This document shows positions 15,970 through 26,549 of a stretch of 36,795 nucleotides of DNA, piece after piece. The DNA is taken from NCBI GenBank assembly GCA_026416055.1, contig JAOAFX010000011.1, positions 1 through 36,795 on the forward strand, given 5' to 3'. The DNA is from Caldifarciminota bacterium. GTDB lineage: Bacteria; Hydrothermota; Tepidihabitantia; SM23-42; JAOAFX01. Below the pieces are notes generated by a model. That model searched no databases and was not told where the DNA came from. It saw only the letters and a program-made list of their open reading frames with translations. A program made the translations under genes and the position numbers. Numbering within the stretch: the first letter of the stretch is position 1; each line of letters begins with the position of its first letter.

Positions 15970-16947
15970 CTACATCCTCATCAATAAACCACCCCAGGTA
16001 AATCCGGCACCGAAGGCAACCATCAAGACATAATCACCCTTTTTTATTCTGCCTTCAGCCCGTGCCTCAGCAAGGGCAATGGGTATTGAGGCAGCCGATG
16101 TATTACCGTATCGATCAAGGTTTACATAGACCTTTTCCATCGGTATATCGAGCCTCTTGGCCGTTGCCTCAATTATTCTTATATTTGCCTGATGAGGTAT
16201 TAACAATGCAATATCTTTTGGTGAAAGATTGGCTTTTTTTAACGTTTCTATTGCCGATTCAATCATGGCACGGACAGCAAGCTTGAAAACCTCATTCCCT
16301 TCCATTTTAATGTAGTGCAGTCTTTTTTTAACAGATTCTTCTGAAGCTGGAATCCTTGAACCGCCTGCGGGTTGATGTAGAAGTTTCCAGTCTGATCCAT
16401 CCGAAGCAAAATAAGAAGAGATTATTCCACTTTCATCATCATTGTTCTTCTTCACAACTGCAGCACCGGCTCCATCTCCGAATAATACACATGTCGCACG
16501 ATCAGTAAAATCCATAACCTTGCTCAATGCCTCAGCGCCGATGACCAGGATATTGTCATACCCATTTTTGATCATGGCATCAGCGATCCCCAGACCGTAT
16601 AAAAATCCACTGCACCCCGCTGAGATATCAAATGCCATGACCTTGCGGGCACCGATTTTACTCTGAACAATACATGCGGTTGAGGGAAAAAGCATATCAG
16701 GTGTGGCAGTTCCCAAGATGATGGCATCGATTGCCCCGGGTTTGACACCCGCATCTTCTATAGCCCTTTTTGCAGCAATAACCGCAAGGTCGCTCGTCGC
16801 AGTATTCTCATCAACAATACGCCGTTCCCTTATTCCGGTGCGGGTTCTTATCCATTCGTCTGAAGTCTCAACAATCTTCTCCAGATCAAAATTGGTTAAA
16901 ACTTTTTCCGGAACATAAATGCCGATACCGGCAATGTAAGCCTTCAT
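15970..16947 (-). CDS. fabH: Beta-ketoacyl-ACP synthase III
   Basis: The 325-residue condensing enzyme joins acetyl-CoA (or another short acyl-CoA) to malonyl-ACP, starting type II fatty-acid synthesis. The catalytic triad is visible: Cys112 in DISAGCSGFLYG, His in LLIPHQANIRI and Asn in YGNTSAASIP. The N-terminus AGIGIYVPEKVLTN and DEWIRTRTGIRERR are typical. The length is normal. Its start overlaps the plsX stop by 4 nt (ATGA), as expected for the rpmF-plsX-fabH cluster. It is cytosolic. Which acyl-CoA primer it prefers cannot be read from the sequence. Confidence 0.97.
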   Translation of the reverse strand: MKAYIAGIGIYVPEKVLTNFDLEKIVETSDEWIRTRTGIRERRIVDENTATSDLAVIAAKRAIEDAGVKPGAIDAIILGTATPDMLFPSTACIVQSKIGARKVMAFDISAGCSGFLYGLGIADAMIKNGYDNILVIGAEALSKVMDFTDRATCVLFGDGAGAAVVKKNNDDESGIISSYFASDGSDWKLLHQPAGGSRIPASEESVKKRLHYIKMEGNEVFKLAVRAMIESAIETLKKANLSPKDIALLIPHQANIRIIEATAKRLDIPMEKVYVNLDRYGNTSAASIPIALAEARAEGRIKKGDYVLMVAFGAGFTWGGLLMRM

Positions 16948-17912
16948 TTTTTCATCACCTTTTTTATCTCTTCGATTATATTACACTCAACACAACACCT
17001 CGCCATGAGAAGGGCGTTTTTCAAAGCCAGAGGTGAAGAATGGCCGTGGCAGATGATTACTACACCATTTACACCGAGCAAAATTCCACCGCCATATTCT
17101 TCGTAACTGAATTTAGCCTTTAAATCCTTCATTGCCGGTTTCACAAGAAATTGTCCAAACTTTCTGCGCATTGCCGCATCCACAGTTTCTTTAAGCATAT
17201 TCCAGAGTGCATCCACAATCCCTTCAGCATATTTTAAAAGAACATTTCCTGTAAATCCATCAGTGACAATCACATCGACAAAACCTTTCATCAAATTGTT
17301 TCCTTCAATATTGCCCACAAAATCTGGTATTCCTTCTTTCAGCAACTGATATGCCTTCTGTCTTATTTCATCACCCTTTACACTTTCTGAACCCACATTC
17401 AATAATCCAACCCTTGGATTTTCCTTTTTCAGAATAATCTTTGCCAAGACCGAACCCATTATACCATAATACAGTAAATCAGGAGGTTTTGGTTTGATGT
17501 TGGCTCCGACATCGATCATTATTGAATATCCAGATTGAGTGGGCAGCGTTATTGCGAGCCCGGGTCTGGCATTTTCTTCAATCGTGCCTAGGTCGAAGAA
17601 ACTGAAGCCCATTATCGCACCTGTATTACCGGCACTGACCAGTCCGTCTATTTCTTTTTTCTGGAGCATAGAAAAAAGCACACCCAGCGATGAGTTTCTT
17701 TTCTGCCTTACGGCCACTGTCGGAATTTCATGCATTCCGATGACCTCTTCAGCAATTCGGTACTCAAAGCCAAGATTCTTTACTTCCTTCTCATAATCAC
17801 CTTTACCAACCACTATGATTTCACTTTTAATTTCATCTTTTATAAATTTAAGCGCCTCAATTTCAATATGGGGTGAATTATCTGACCCCATTAAATCAAA
17901 ACCAATTTTCAT
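16944..17912 (-). CDS. plsX: Phosphate acyltransferase PlsX
   Basis: This 322-residue peripheral enzyme converts acyl-ACP and phosphate to acyl-phosphate, the donor for PlsY in phospholipid synthesis. Family features are the start MKIGFDLMGSDNSPHIEIEA, AVRQKRNSSLGVLFSML, GLVSAGNTGAIMGFSFF, MIDVGANIKPKP and VTDGFTGNVLLK. The length is slightly below the usual 330-350. The start lies 38 nt after rpmF without an obvious strong Shine-Dalgarno, an in-frame stop upstream excludes a longer form, and the 3' end overlaps fabH by 4 nt. Confidence 0.96.
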   Translation of the reverse strand: MKIGFDLMGSDNSPHIEIEALKFIKDEIKSEIIVVGKGDYEKEVKNLGFEYRIAEEVIGMHEIPTVAVRQKRNSSLGVLFSMLQKKEIDGLVSAGNTGAIMGFSFFDLGTIEENARPGLAITLPTQSGYSIMIDVGANIKPKPPDLLYYGIMGSVLAKIILKKENPRVGLLNVGSESVKGDEIRQKAYQLLKEGIPDFVGNIEGNNLMKGFVDVIVTDGFTGNVLLKYAEGIVDALWNMLKETVDAAMRRKFGQFLVKPAMKDLKAKFSYEEYGGGILLGVNGVVIICHGHSSPLALKNALLMARCCVECNIIEEIKKVMKK

Positions 17913-17950
17913 TTTTAGTTAGCTGGATTTACGCCCCATGATTAAATTTG

Positions 17951-18139
17951 TCAGGATTTTTCCTCTTTTGGGGCAAAAACCAGGGTCCCTTTATATGTTC
18001 CACAGACCGGACATACCCGATGTGGCAGCCTCGGACTGTGGCATTTCGGACATTCAGTATATTGAATCGGTTCCATCTTAAATTGAGAACGCCTTTTGTT
18101 TTTTCTTGAATGGGAATGTCTTCTTTTTGGGACAGGCAT
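17951..18139 (-). CDS. rpmF: 50S ribosomal protein bL32
   Basis: A 62-residue basic ribosomal protein with the family start MPVPKRRHSHSRKNKRRS and a zinc ribbon formed by CPKC and CPVC. The zinc-binding (C+) form is therefore present. AAGGAG lies 9 nt before the ATG. It precedes plsX and fabH in the classical order and follows the MutL-like gene by 15 nt. A slightly longer frame overlapping it has no homology and is not a gene. Confidence 0.96.
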   Translation of the reverse strand: MPVPKRRHSHSRKNKRRSQFKMEPIQYTECPKCHSPRLPHRVCPVCGTYKGTLVFAPKEEKS

Positions 18140-18154
18140 AGATCTCTCTCCTTT

Positions 18155-19948
18155 TTAACGTGGATACATATTGACGGCACTGAACCATTTATTCAAGAGT
18201 TCAATACGCCTTTTCTTATCTTCAGGGAGCGAGAAAGGCCGTCCTCGACAATCGATGATTATTCCCACCACACCGCCTTGCAGTTCTGCATCAACAACCT
18301 TACCTTTACCATTACCTACATCGAAGCCACGCTCGGGATGTAGTATTATCTTTATCTTTTTATCAACCGGCACCGGAATCAGTTCAATCTCTCCATACTT
18401 AATTACTTTCTCGCTCACCCCCTTTTCATCTTCAATCTTTACCTTTAATACATTGATTCCTTCACGACCTTCACCTGCCGGAGCGATGCAATATCCCAAC
18501 GGAACGAGGCAGTCCTTATTGAAGACCTCGGTTGCCGAGCGTTCATGCACCGTCGAAAGCACTCCGAGATGTGGCATCATGAAGATGGAGTCCACAGCCA
18601 GTTTAGTAATACCCTGTGGAAGGAATGCATCAATCATCATCATTGCTGCCTGATTCCTCCTCGGAGCATGAGACAGGATGCCACCAGAGCCGATTAAAAG
18701 ATTTAATGCCATAAGATCGATGAGGGTTTCACCAGTCATTGTCTGGGCGAATGTATCCGAAATCGTTCTTTCCTGCTGTATTCCTTTTAACCCCACTGCC
18801 ATTGATTTGTGCTGTTCAAATGCAAGACTGAGTGCCTCACGGGCAATTGCCTGTTCAATCTTTAGATCTTCAAGGGTATGGGGAATGGTCGTCGGCCTTA
18901 TCATTTTATTTCTAATTCTATTCCGCAAATCCCGTTCCTCAATCTCAAACGGTAGCCAGCGCATTATGTTCTCAATTCCGGTTTCGGCGAGCACATTACT
19001 GATTGAATATGACATACCAAGATTGGCGCTCACGGTACGGTTAAATACACCCTGGAAGACTGAGAAGACATCGGTCGTGGCACCACCGATATCCACCCCT
19101 ATGACTGTAATATTCTCTTTTCGTGCAACCGTCTCTACGAGCAACCCGACCGCACCAGGAGTGGGCATAATTGGAACATCGGTCATCTCCATGAGTTTCT
19201 TGTATCCTGGAGCATGTGCCATCACATGCTCCATGAACAGGTCATGGATCTTGTGGCGTGCCGGATTGAGATTCTCACGCTCTAAGACCGGACGGATATT
19301 TTCCACGATGACGAGGGCAGTATTCTCTTTTAGGATATCGAGTATTGCCTGGCGGGCATCTTTATTACCTGCATATATCACCGGTAATTTATACCCGATA
19401 CCAAAACGGGGTTTGGGATCGGCTGCCCTTATCAATTCTGCAAGTTCAACCACATGGGAGATTGTTCCGCCATCAACACCACCTGAAAGAAGTATCATAT
19501 CTGGTCTTAAATTTCTAATTCTTTCTATCTTCTCATGTGGTAATCGACCATCATTGGATGCAATAACGTCCATCACAATCGCACCTGCGCCGAGTGCGGC
19601 ACGAGCCGCACTTTCAGCAGTCATGGTGAGAACGACCCCTGCCACCATCATCTGGAGACCGCCACCGGCAGAAGAAGTAGATACATAGAAATCAACCCCT
19701 TCTGAACCCTTTACACCTTTGATGATATTTTCTCCATCAAGGATTTTAACATTGGCAAGTTCTTCAACTTCCCGCACTGCGTTTAGCACACCCTTTGTTA
19801 CATCTTCAAACGGTGATTCGACAGTGGTAGGCGCCTCACCACGAACAATGAGGCGATATTCATCACCCCTTTTTTCAATCAAAATCGCCTTGGTAGTCGT
19901 GCTTCCACAATCTGTAGCCAGAATTCTTTTAGGATCTTTTATTTCCAT
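18155..19948 (-). CDS. MutL/GlmL-type ASKHA-fold ATPase (glutamate mutase-associated family)
   Basis: This 597-residue protein is of the GlmL/MutL family, found beside adenosylcobalamin-dependent aminomutases such as glutamate mutase and thought to act as a reactivating chaperone or accessory factor. It is unrelated to the DNA-mismatch protein MutL. Two actin/Hsp70-like phosphate-binding signatures are seen: ILATDCGSTTTKAILIE at the start and VIGVDIGGATTDVFSVF near residue 290. The ATG at 19948 is chosen because GAGGAGGAG lies 4 nt upstream; ten further codons upstream are possible but lack such a site. It overlaps the preceding small gene by 20 nt. No aminomutase subunit is encoded in the window, so its partner is unknown. 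Confidence 0.88.
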   Translation of the reverse strand: MEIKDPKRILATDCGSTTTKAILIEKRGDEYRLIVRGEAPTTVESPFEDVTKGVLNAVREVEELANVKILDGENIIKGVKGSEGVDFYVSTSSAGGGLQMMVAGVVLTMTAESAARAALGAGAIVMDVIASNDGRLPHEKIERIRNLRPDMILLSGGVDGGTISHVVELAELIRAADPKPRFGIGYKLPVIYAGNKDARQAILDILKENTALVIVENIRPVLERENLNPARHKIHDLFMEHVMAHAPGYKKLMEMTDVPIMPTPGAVGLLVETVARKENITVIGVDIGGATTDVFSVFQGVFNRTVSANLGMSYSISNVLAETGIENIMRWLPFEIEERDLRNRIRNKMIRPTTIPHTLEDLKIEQAIAREALSLAFEQHKSMAVGLKGIQQERTISDTFAQTMTGETLIDLMALNLLIGSGGILSHAPRRNQAAMMMIDAFLPQGITKLAVDSIFMMPHLGVLSTVHERSATEVFNKDCLVPLGYCIAPAGEGREGINVLKVKIEDEKGVSEKVIKYGEIELIPVPVDKKIKIILHPERGFDVGNGKGKVVDAELQGGVVGIIIDCRGRPFSLPEDKKRRIELLNKWFSAVNMYPR

Positions 19949-20231
19949 GTCGCTCCTCCTCAAGATGCTCGATTGCACAGATCAATTTCTCTATGTTGTT
20001 TCGATCTTCAAGCATTGCAGCGATTTCTTCGTACTCCTGATATGAAAAAAAGGCACGGTAAAATGGTTGCATAAATATCATCAATTGATTTCCTAAAAAT
20101 GCTAATGGTTTTGATGATTCCAGAAAGACAATGGCGATTGGTGATAATCTTAAATCCACAATCTTTTGTGCAATCTTATTTATCAAAAAATTCTTACGCT
20201 CTTCAGTTATTTCAAACCTTATTTCTGCCAT
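19929..20231 (-). CDS. Conserved-context hypothetical protein, 100 aa
   Basis: I do not recognise this 100-residue protein. It has no Cys or obvious metal motif, no signal peptide, a central hydrophobic stretch ([20 protein letters not shown]) too broken for a confident membrane helix, and a charged helical C-terminus rich in Glu. The ATG overlaps the gcvPB 3' end by 13 nt and its own 3' end overlaps the MutL-like gene by 20 nt, so it is squeezed into the operon and probably translated by coupling. The overlaps argue that it is real. A role linked to the MutL-like protein or glycine metabolism is possible but unsupported. Confidence 0.65.
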   Translation of the reverse strand: MAEIRFEITEERKNFLINKIAQKIVDLRLSPIAIVFLESSKPLAFLGNQLMIFMQPFYRAFFSYQEYEEIAAMLEDRNNIEKLICAIEHLEEERHGNKRS

Positions 20232-21646
20232 CTTAATTTTAGCTCCTTTGCCGCTTTTACCTCATCAAGGCGCCTCACCGGAGTTTTATGGGGCGCGCTT
20301 TTTAGAATTTCTGGATTTTCTTTTGCTTCTTTTGCAATCTTGATCATAGTTTCAATAAACTCTTCAATCGTCTGGAGTGATTCGGTATCGGTTGGTTCAA
20401 TCATCAATGCTTCACTGACGATGAGCGGGAAATAGATCGTTGGTGCGTGGAAACCATAATCTAAAAGACGCTTTGCTACATCAAGGGTTCTAACTCCATA
20501 CTCTTTCAAATTTTTTCCTGAAAGTACACCTTCATGCATGCAAAATTCCGGATAAGGGAGATGGTAGTAATCTTTTAAAGACTGGATAATATAATTGGCA
20601 TTTAATATTGCAGCACGTGAAACTGACTGGAGTCCCTCCTCACCAATAATTCTGATATAGGTATAGGCACGGACGAATATAAGAAAATTGCCATAAAAAG
20701 AATGGACCTTGCCTATAGAGTCCGGGCGTTCATAATCAAAATAAAATTTACCGTTCTCTTTTCTAAGCACCGGAACTGGCAGGAATGGCTCAAGTATTTT
20801 GCGAACTGCCACCGGACCCGAACCAGGTCCACCACCACCATGGGGTGTGGAGAATGTTTTATGAAGATTGAAATGAACTGCATCAAAACCCATGTCGCCC
20901 GGCCTTGCAAGCCCCAGGAGGGCATTCAAGTTAGCACCATCGAGATATAAAAGACCACCCTTGGAATGGACAATCTCGGAAATGGTCTTGATATTCTTTT
21001 CAAATAAACCGAGGGTATTGGGATTTGTGAGCATCAAACCTGCAACTTCTTCGTTCATCACCTGGGCTAATTTTTTGATATCAACGAGCCCCTGATCATC
21101 GGAATTAATGGTCAAGGGTTTGAATCCTGAAAAATTGACACTGGCTGGATTGGTACCGTGTGCTGAGTCAGGAATTAAAATATATTTTCTTCTTTCTCCT
21201 TTTTTGTTAAAATAAGCCTTAAACATGCTTATTGCCGTAAATTCACCCTGGGCTCCAGCTGCTGGCTGTAAGGTTATGGCATCAAGATTTACAATCTTCT
21301 TCAGGTATTCTCCGAGTTCGTACATCAATTGAAGGGCACCTTGAACAGTCCTCTCGGGTTGCAATGGATGGAGCTGGGTAAAACCAGGGTAACGGGCGGT
21401 CTCTTCATTTATTTTCGGGTTGTATTTCATAGTGCAGGAACCAAGGGGATAGAAACCTTTATCAACATGGTGATTTAGAATGGAAAGATTTATAAAGTGG
21501 CGCACAACCTCGGGTTCACTTAACTCTGGGAGTTCTGCAGGTGTTTTCCGCCGGTATTTCGAAGGAAGTTCAGATTCAGGCACGTCCAATCTTGGCAGTG
21601 AAAATCCTTTTCTTCCTGGTCTTGAACGTTCAAATATGAGTTCCAT
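20219..21646 (-). CDS. gcvPB: Glycine dehydrogenase (decarboxylating) subunit 2
   Basis: This 475-residue PLP-dependent subunit of the P-protein of the glycine cleavage system decarboxylates glycine and passes the aminomethyl group to lipoyl-GcvH. It shows [18 protein letters not shown] at the start, [13 protein letters not shown], the PLP lysine in [18 protein letters not shown], and [10 protein letters not shown] near the C-terminus. The ATG at 21646 is preferred over an in-frame GTG at 21661: it matches the family N-terminus and overlaps the DUF6485 stop as TGATG, a coupling junction. The partner subunit gcvPA and the genes gcvT and gcvH are not adjacent, which is unusual for the two-subunit form. 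Confidence 0.95.
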   Translation of the reverse strand: MELIFERSRPGRKGFSLPRLDVPESELPSKYRRKTPAELPELSEPEVVRHFINLSILNHHVDKGFYPLGSCTMKYNPKINEETARYPGFTQLHPLQPERTVQGALQLMYELGEYLKKIVNLDAITLQPAAGAQGEFTAISMFKAYFNKKGERRKYILIPDSAHGTNPASVNFSGFKPLTINSDDQGLVDIKKLAQVMNEEVAGLMLTNPNTLGLFEKNIKTISEIVHSKGGLLYLDGANLNALLGLARPGDMGFDAVHFNLHKTFSTPHGGGGPGSGPVAVRKILEPFLPVPVLRKENGKFYFDYERPDSIGKVHSFYGNFLIFVRAYTYIRIIGEEGLQSVSRAAILNANYIIQSLKDYYHLPYPEFCMHEGVLSGKNLKEYGVRTLDVAKRLLDYGFHAPTIYFPLIVSEALMIEPTDTESLQTIEEFIETMIKIAKEAKENPEILKSAPHKTPVRRLDEVKAAKELKLRWQK

Positions 21647-21840
21647 CAGCGTTTTAAACACATCACAAATCTTTCAAAAGACCTGTCATAGGTTTTTTCC
21701 ACTTCAGGAGGAAAAAAACAGCCAGGCAATTCTCGATGGCTCAGATGATACTTAAGGCACTCACAGCACTTGCCTTTCCTTGAACAGGGTTCGTATGTGC
21801 AGGTACAACTTTTTTTATTTTTCTCTATTATGCATTCCAT
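21646..21840 (-). CDS. DUF6485-type small cysteine-rich protein
   Basis: This 64-residue protein has nine Cys: C3, C12, C14, C19, C25, C26, C28, C41 and C61. The core [17 protein letters not shown], then [11 protein letters not shown] and [10 protein letters not shown], matches the DUF6485 family as I remember it. It probably binds zinc or an iron-sulfur cluster; the function is unknown. It has no export signal. It is the first gene of the eight-gene minus-strand run, starting 5 nt after a TATAAT box, and its stop overlaps the gcvPB start by 1 nt. Confidence 0.82.
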   Translation of the reverse strand: MECIIEKNKKSCTCTYEPCSRKGKCCECLKYHLSHRELPGCFFPPEVEKTYDRSFERFVMCLKR

Positions 21841-21845
21841 ACTGA

Positions 21846-21873
21846 ATTATATCCATTTTCAGAATAGTGTCAA
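21846..21873 (-). promoter_or_regulatory. Promoter of the DUF6485-gcvPB-mutL-rpmF-plsX-fabH-lysC run (leaderless)
   Basis: On the minus strand TTGACA (21873-21868), 16-nt spacer and TATAAT (21851-21846) lie 5 nt before the ATG at 21840. It is a perfect consensus promoter and the only clear one seen for the downstream eight-gene run. It is divergent from the promoter at 21917, with 43 nt between the two -35 boxes. Confidence 0.85.
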
Positions 21874-21916
21874 TAACACACTTAAAACTTCCTACAGAAA
21901 AATTTTTACTCTACAC

Positions 21917-21945
21917 TTGACTGGTGTTGCTCAATTCTGTATAAT
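21917..21945 (+). promoter_or_regulatory. Promoter of the RNA methyltransferase gene (leaderless)
   Basis: TTGACT (21917-21922), 17-nt spacer, TATAAT (21940-21945), then GTCTT and the ATG at 21951. The 5-nt gap places the transcription start at the start codon. Confidence 0.85.
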
Positions 21946-21950
21946 GTCTT

Positions 21951-23321
21951 ATGACTATTGAAGAAATTTATTCCCGATATGAAAAAATAATACCTGATTT
22001 TAAAGAATTTTTAGAAATTTTACACCAGCCGCAACGGATTTCTATTAGATTAAACACCATCAAGTGCAGAAAGGAGACGATTTTAAACCTTTTTAAAGAT
22101 TATGAGTTAATACCTTTAAAATTTTATGAAGATGGCTATATTGTAAAGAATGGCTTCGGAATAGGAAATCATTATCTTCATCAACTCGGCCTGATATATG
22201 TCCAGGAGATTGCTTCAATGATTCCTGCACTCATTCTTGAACCGAAACCAGGAGAAGTGATCCTTGATCTCTGCGCCTCTCCTGGATCAAAGACAACCCA
22301 GATTTCGCAACTCATGGGAAACAAAGGTTTACTAATTGCCAATGAGATAGACTATAAAAGACTTTCCAGCCTTATCCATAATGTAAAAAAATGCGGCCTT
22401 TTGAACGAAGTTCTGATTTCTATACCAGGAGAAAAGATCGGCGATGTCCTGCCGAATTATTTCGATAAAATCCTCCTCGATGCACCATGTTCTGCAGAAG
22501 GTACAATCAGGAAATCAAAGAAGGTTCTCTACCACTGGGGTATAAAAAACATCCAGAAGATGGCACGAATACAGAAAGGGTTGATCGTTTCTGCATTCCG
22601 TGCACTCAAGCCCGGTGGTATAATGGTCTATTCAACCTGCACGATTGCTCCTGAAGAGAATGAAGGGGTCGTTGATTATCTTTTAAAAAAATTCCCTGAG
22701 GCTGAAGTGTTACCAATAAATCTGAACGGATTCAAATTCCGTCCTGGTGTTACCAACTGGGAGAAAGAAAACTATGATCCGAGGGTTAAAAACTGCGCGC
22801 GGATACTGCCCCAGGATAATGACACCGCACCCTTTTTCTTGACGAAGATTACCAAACTCGGCCTACCGCAGATGCGTCCTGGCTACCATGGAAGGATTGA
22901 ATATCAGAATAAAATCATCGATATGCTCAATCGCCAGTATGAATTACCCGACAATAGATTCAGTGATTTTGCGGTATTCCAGAGGGGTGATAAATACTTC
23001 ATATCCACACCCGAAGCGTATGCTTTCATTGAAATCCCTGCAATAAGAAAGGGTCTGGAAGTGGGGAGGGTCTATGGATCTAACCTGAAACCGGATAATG
23101 ACTTTGTCCAAATTTTTGCTTTAGGCGCAAAGAAAAATACCGTGGAATTAAAAGATTGGGAACTGAAAAGAATTTTGCGAGGAGAAAGTATAAAAAAGCA
23201 AAACGATTTAGGTGAGTTTATAATATTTACATTTAAAGGCTTTCCTGTGAGTGTCGGTCATGTTAATAACGATGAAATAAAGTCTACTGTAAAAAGGGCT
23301 CGCAGGATAAAAGAGGACTGA
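21951..23321 (+). CDS. NOL1/NOP2/Sun-family RNA m5C methyltransferase (RsmF/RsmB-like)
   Basis: The 456-residue SAM-dependent enzyme is predicted to form 5-methylcytosine in rRNA or tRNA. Motif I is LDLCASPGSKTTQ. The two catalytic Cys motifs are present, DAPCSAEGTIRKS (motif IV) and STCTIAPEENEGV (motif VI). The ~150 C-terminal residues, including SDFAVFQRGDKYFI and KGFPVSVGHV, resemble the PUA-like extension of RsmF/YebU. The N-terminal RsmB NusB-like domain is absent, so RsmF-like (or a tRNA enzyme) fits better than RsmB. It is a single-gene unit with its own promoter. The exact target base cannot be assigned. Confidence 0.9.
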   Translation: MTIEEIYSRYEKIIPDFKEFLEILHQPQRISIRLNTIKCRKETILNLFKDYELIPLKFYEDGYIVKNGFGIGNHYLHQLGLIYVQEIASMIPALILEPKPGEVILDLCASPGSKTTQISQLMGNKGLLIANEIDYKRLSSLIHNVKKCGLLNEVLISIPGEKIGDVLPNYFDKILLDAPCSAEGTIRKSKKVLYHWGIKNIQKMARIQKGLIVSAFRALKPGGIMVYSTCTIAPEENEGVVDYLLKKFPEAEVLPINLNGFKFRPGVTNWEKENYDPRVKNCARILPQDNDTAPFFLTKITKLGLPQMRPGYHGRIEYQNKIIDMLNRQYELPDNRFSDFAVFQRGDKYFISTPEAYAFIEIPAIRKGLEVGRVYGSNLKPDNDFVQIFALGAKKNTVELKDWELKRILRGESIKKQNDLGEFIIFTFKGFPVSVGHVNNDEIKSTVKRARRIKED

Positions 23322-23573
23322 ATCCAGGAATCTTTCGTCTGCCACCCTCAATTCATTCAATCGTATCGTCCGATTTCAGTAGAACGAATTTCAAATATGA
23401 CAAAATTCATGTTTAAATTTTTTTCATATAGGTAGGGACACACAGATAACCTCTTGATTAACCAGTTAAAATTGCAAAGATACGACCACGCAACTGCTAA
23501 AGGTCCTTTTCTTTCGAAAATTTTGTCCGATTAGGAATTAAATTATGAGTAAGACTAAGGCACAGAAATGGTC
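23322..23573. other. Intergenic region, no gene recognised
   Basis: About 250 nt of AT-rich DNA between the methyltransferase stop and the fusA promoter. I see no coding frame, tRNA or clear terminator. The octamer GTCCGATT occurs twice (near 23367 and 23525), which may be chance. Confidence 0.4.
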
Positions 23574-23602
23574 TTGCATAAAGTTTATTATCTGGATATA
23601 AT
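23574..23602 (+). promoter_or_regulatory. Promoter of fusA (near-leaderless)
   Basis: TTGCAT (23574-23579), 17-nt spacer, TATAAT (23597-23602), then 8 nt to the ATG at 23611. The expected transcription start leaves at most 1-3 leader nucleotides and no Shine-Dalgarno. Confidence 0.72.
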
Positions 23603-23610
23603 AATATCTT

Positions 23611-25638
<2,028 letters not shown>

Positions 25639-25643
25639 TAGAC

Positions 25644-25671
25644 TTGACTTAGAATATTTTTATGATAAAAT
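25644..25671 (+). promoter_or_regulatory. Promoter before the M23 peptidase
   Basis: TTGACT (25644-25649), 16-nt spacer, TAAAAT (25666-25671). The -10 box ends 11 nt before the GTG at 25683. GGAG at 25673-25676 would be at or upstream of the expected transcription start, so its use as a ribosome-binding site is uncertain; AAGGA abuts the GTG. Confidence 0.6.
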
Positions 25672-25682
25672 TGGAGTAAGGA

Positions 25683-26546
25683 GTGCAATTGGAGATTATT
25701 GTAGTTAACGAAAGGGATAATAGAACTTTGAATTTTTCTGTGAATTGGGGTGTTCTATGCCTGATAATCTGTTTTATTATAACGATCGCCTTCCTCTTTG
25801 TACATGGGGTAGTAAATTTTGCACGCGGCCGGACTGATTATAAAAGATTACACCAGCTGACCCGCGAAAATTCGATCGTGCAAAAAGAGATTGAAAAAAT
25901 GGAATTGGAGATAAGGACTTTGAAGGTTATGCTTGATACCCTGATTAAAAAAGACACAGTGATGAAATATTTTTCAGGGCTTATCCCACTTGAAAGTCTA
26001 ATCATAAATCACATCCATGCGAAATTAGAACAAGGTTTTACAACCGGTTCACCTGAAAATATTGATGAACTGCTAAAGATAGCTGAAAACCAATACCTTA
26101 CCCGGAAGGCGATCATTGATTATCTGAATCATAAAGAAGATTTTAAACAATCCATTCCATCAATACCACCAGTTAATGGCTGGTATATACGAGGGTTTGG
26201 TTATACCCACGATCCTTTCACCGGACAACTCTGGATGCATGAAGGAATTGATATTGCAGCTCCTGAGGGCACCCCTGTTTTTGCCCCGGGAGACGGGGTA
26301 GTAAAAAATATTCAGCATAATCGCGACTTCGGCATTGTAATCGAAATCGATCATCAAGAAGGCTGGAAAACTGTTTATGCCCACTGCCAGCGTGCCGCGG
26401 TCCGTGTAGGGCAACTTGTGAAAAGGGGTGATTTAATAGGATATGTGGGCATGACCGGTAAATGCTCGGGTCCCCATCTCCACTATGAGATAAGGCTTAA
26501 CAATATTCCGGTAGACCCACTCGACTATATAATATTCAACTTCTGA
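25683..26546 (+). CDS. Membrane-anchored M23-family metallopeptidase (LytM/NlpD-like)
   Basis: The protein has 287 residues. A single N-terminal transmembrane helix (about 17-45, VLCLIICFIITIAFLFV) is followed by a coiled-coil-like stretch (about 55-90) and a C-terminal zinc peptidase domain facing the periplasm. Zinc and catalytic motifs are HEGIDIAAPEGTPV (H-x3-D) and PHLHYEIR (H-x-H), with YAHCQRA supplying the third conserved His. Such enzymes cut peptidoglycan cross-links or, if inactive, activate amidases; all key residues are present here, so activity is likely. The start is GTG. nadA follows 3 nt downstream, so the pair is cotranscribed. Confidence 0.9.
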   Translation: MQLEIIVVNERDNRTLNFSVNWGVLCLIICFIITIAFLFVHGVVNFARGRTDYKRLHQLTRENSIVQKEIEKMELEIRTLKVMLDTLIKKDTVMKYFSGLIPLESLIINHIHAKLEQGFTTGSPENIDELLKIAENQYLTRKAIIDYLNHKEDFKQSIPSIPPVNGWYIRGFGYTHDPFTGQLWMHEGIDIAAPEGTPVFAPGDGVVKNIQHNRDFGIVIEIDHQEGWKTVYAHCQRAAVRVGQLVKRGDLIGYVGMTGKCSGPHLHYEIRLNNIPVDPLDYIIFNF

Positions 26547-26549
26547 CCG

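Noticed and set aside
17929-18180. 83-codon frame overlapping rpmF
   Set aside because: It shares the strand but not the frame of bL32, which is unmistakable.
18678-19688. 336-codon open frame on the plus strand
   Set aside because: It lies antisense within the clear MutL-like gene, has no family resemblance, and is Ser/Pro/Ile-rich as expected of a shadow frame.
21647-21661. GTG start five codons upstream for gcvPB
   Set aside because: The ATG at 21646 matches the family N-terminus and forms a TGATG junction with the upstream stop.
23322-23573. Possible small RNA or riboswitch before fusA
   Set aside because: No convincing stem or conserved motif was found, and the fusA transcript is predicted to start at the start codon.
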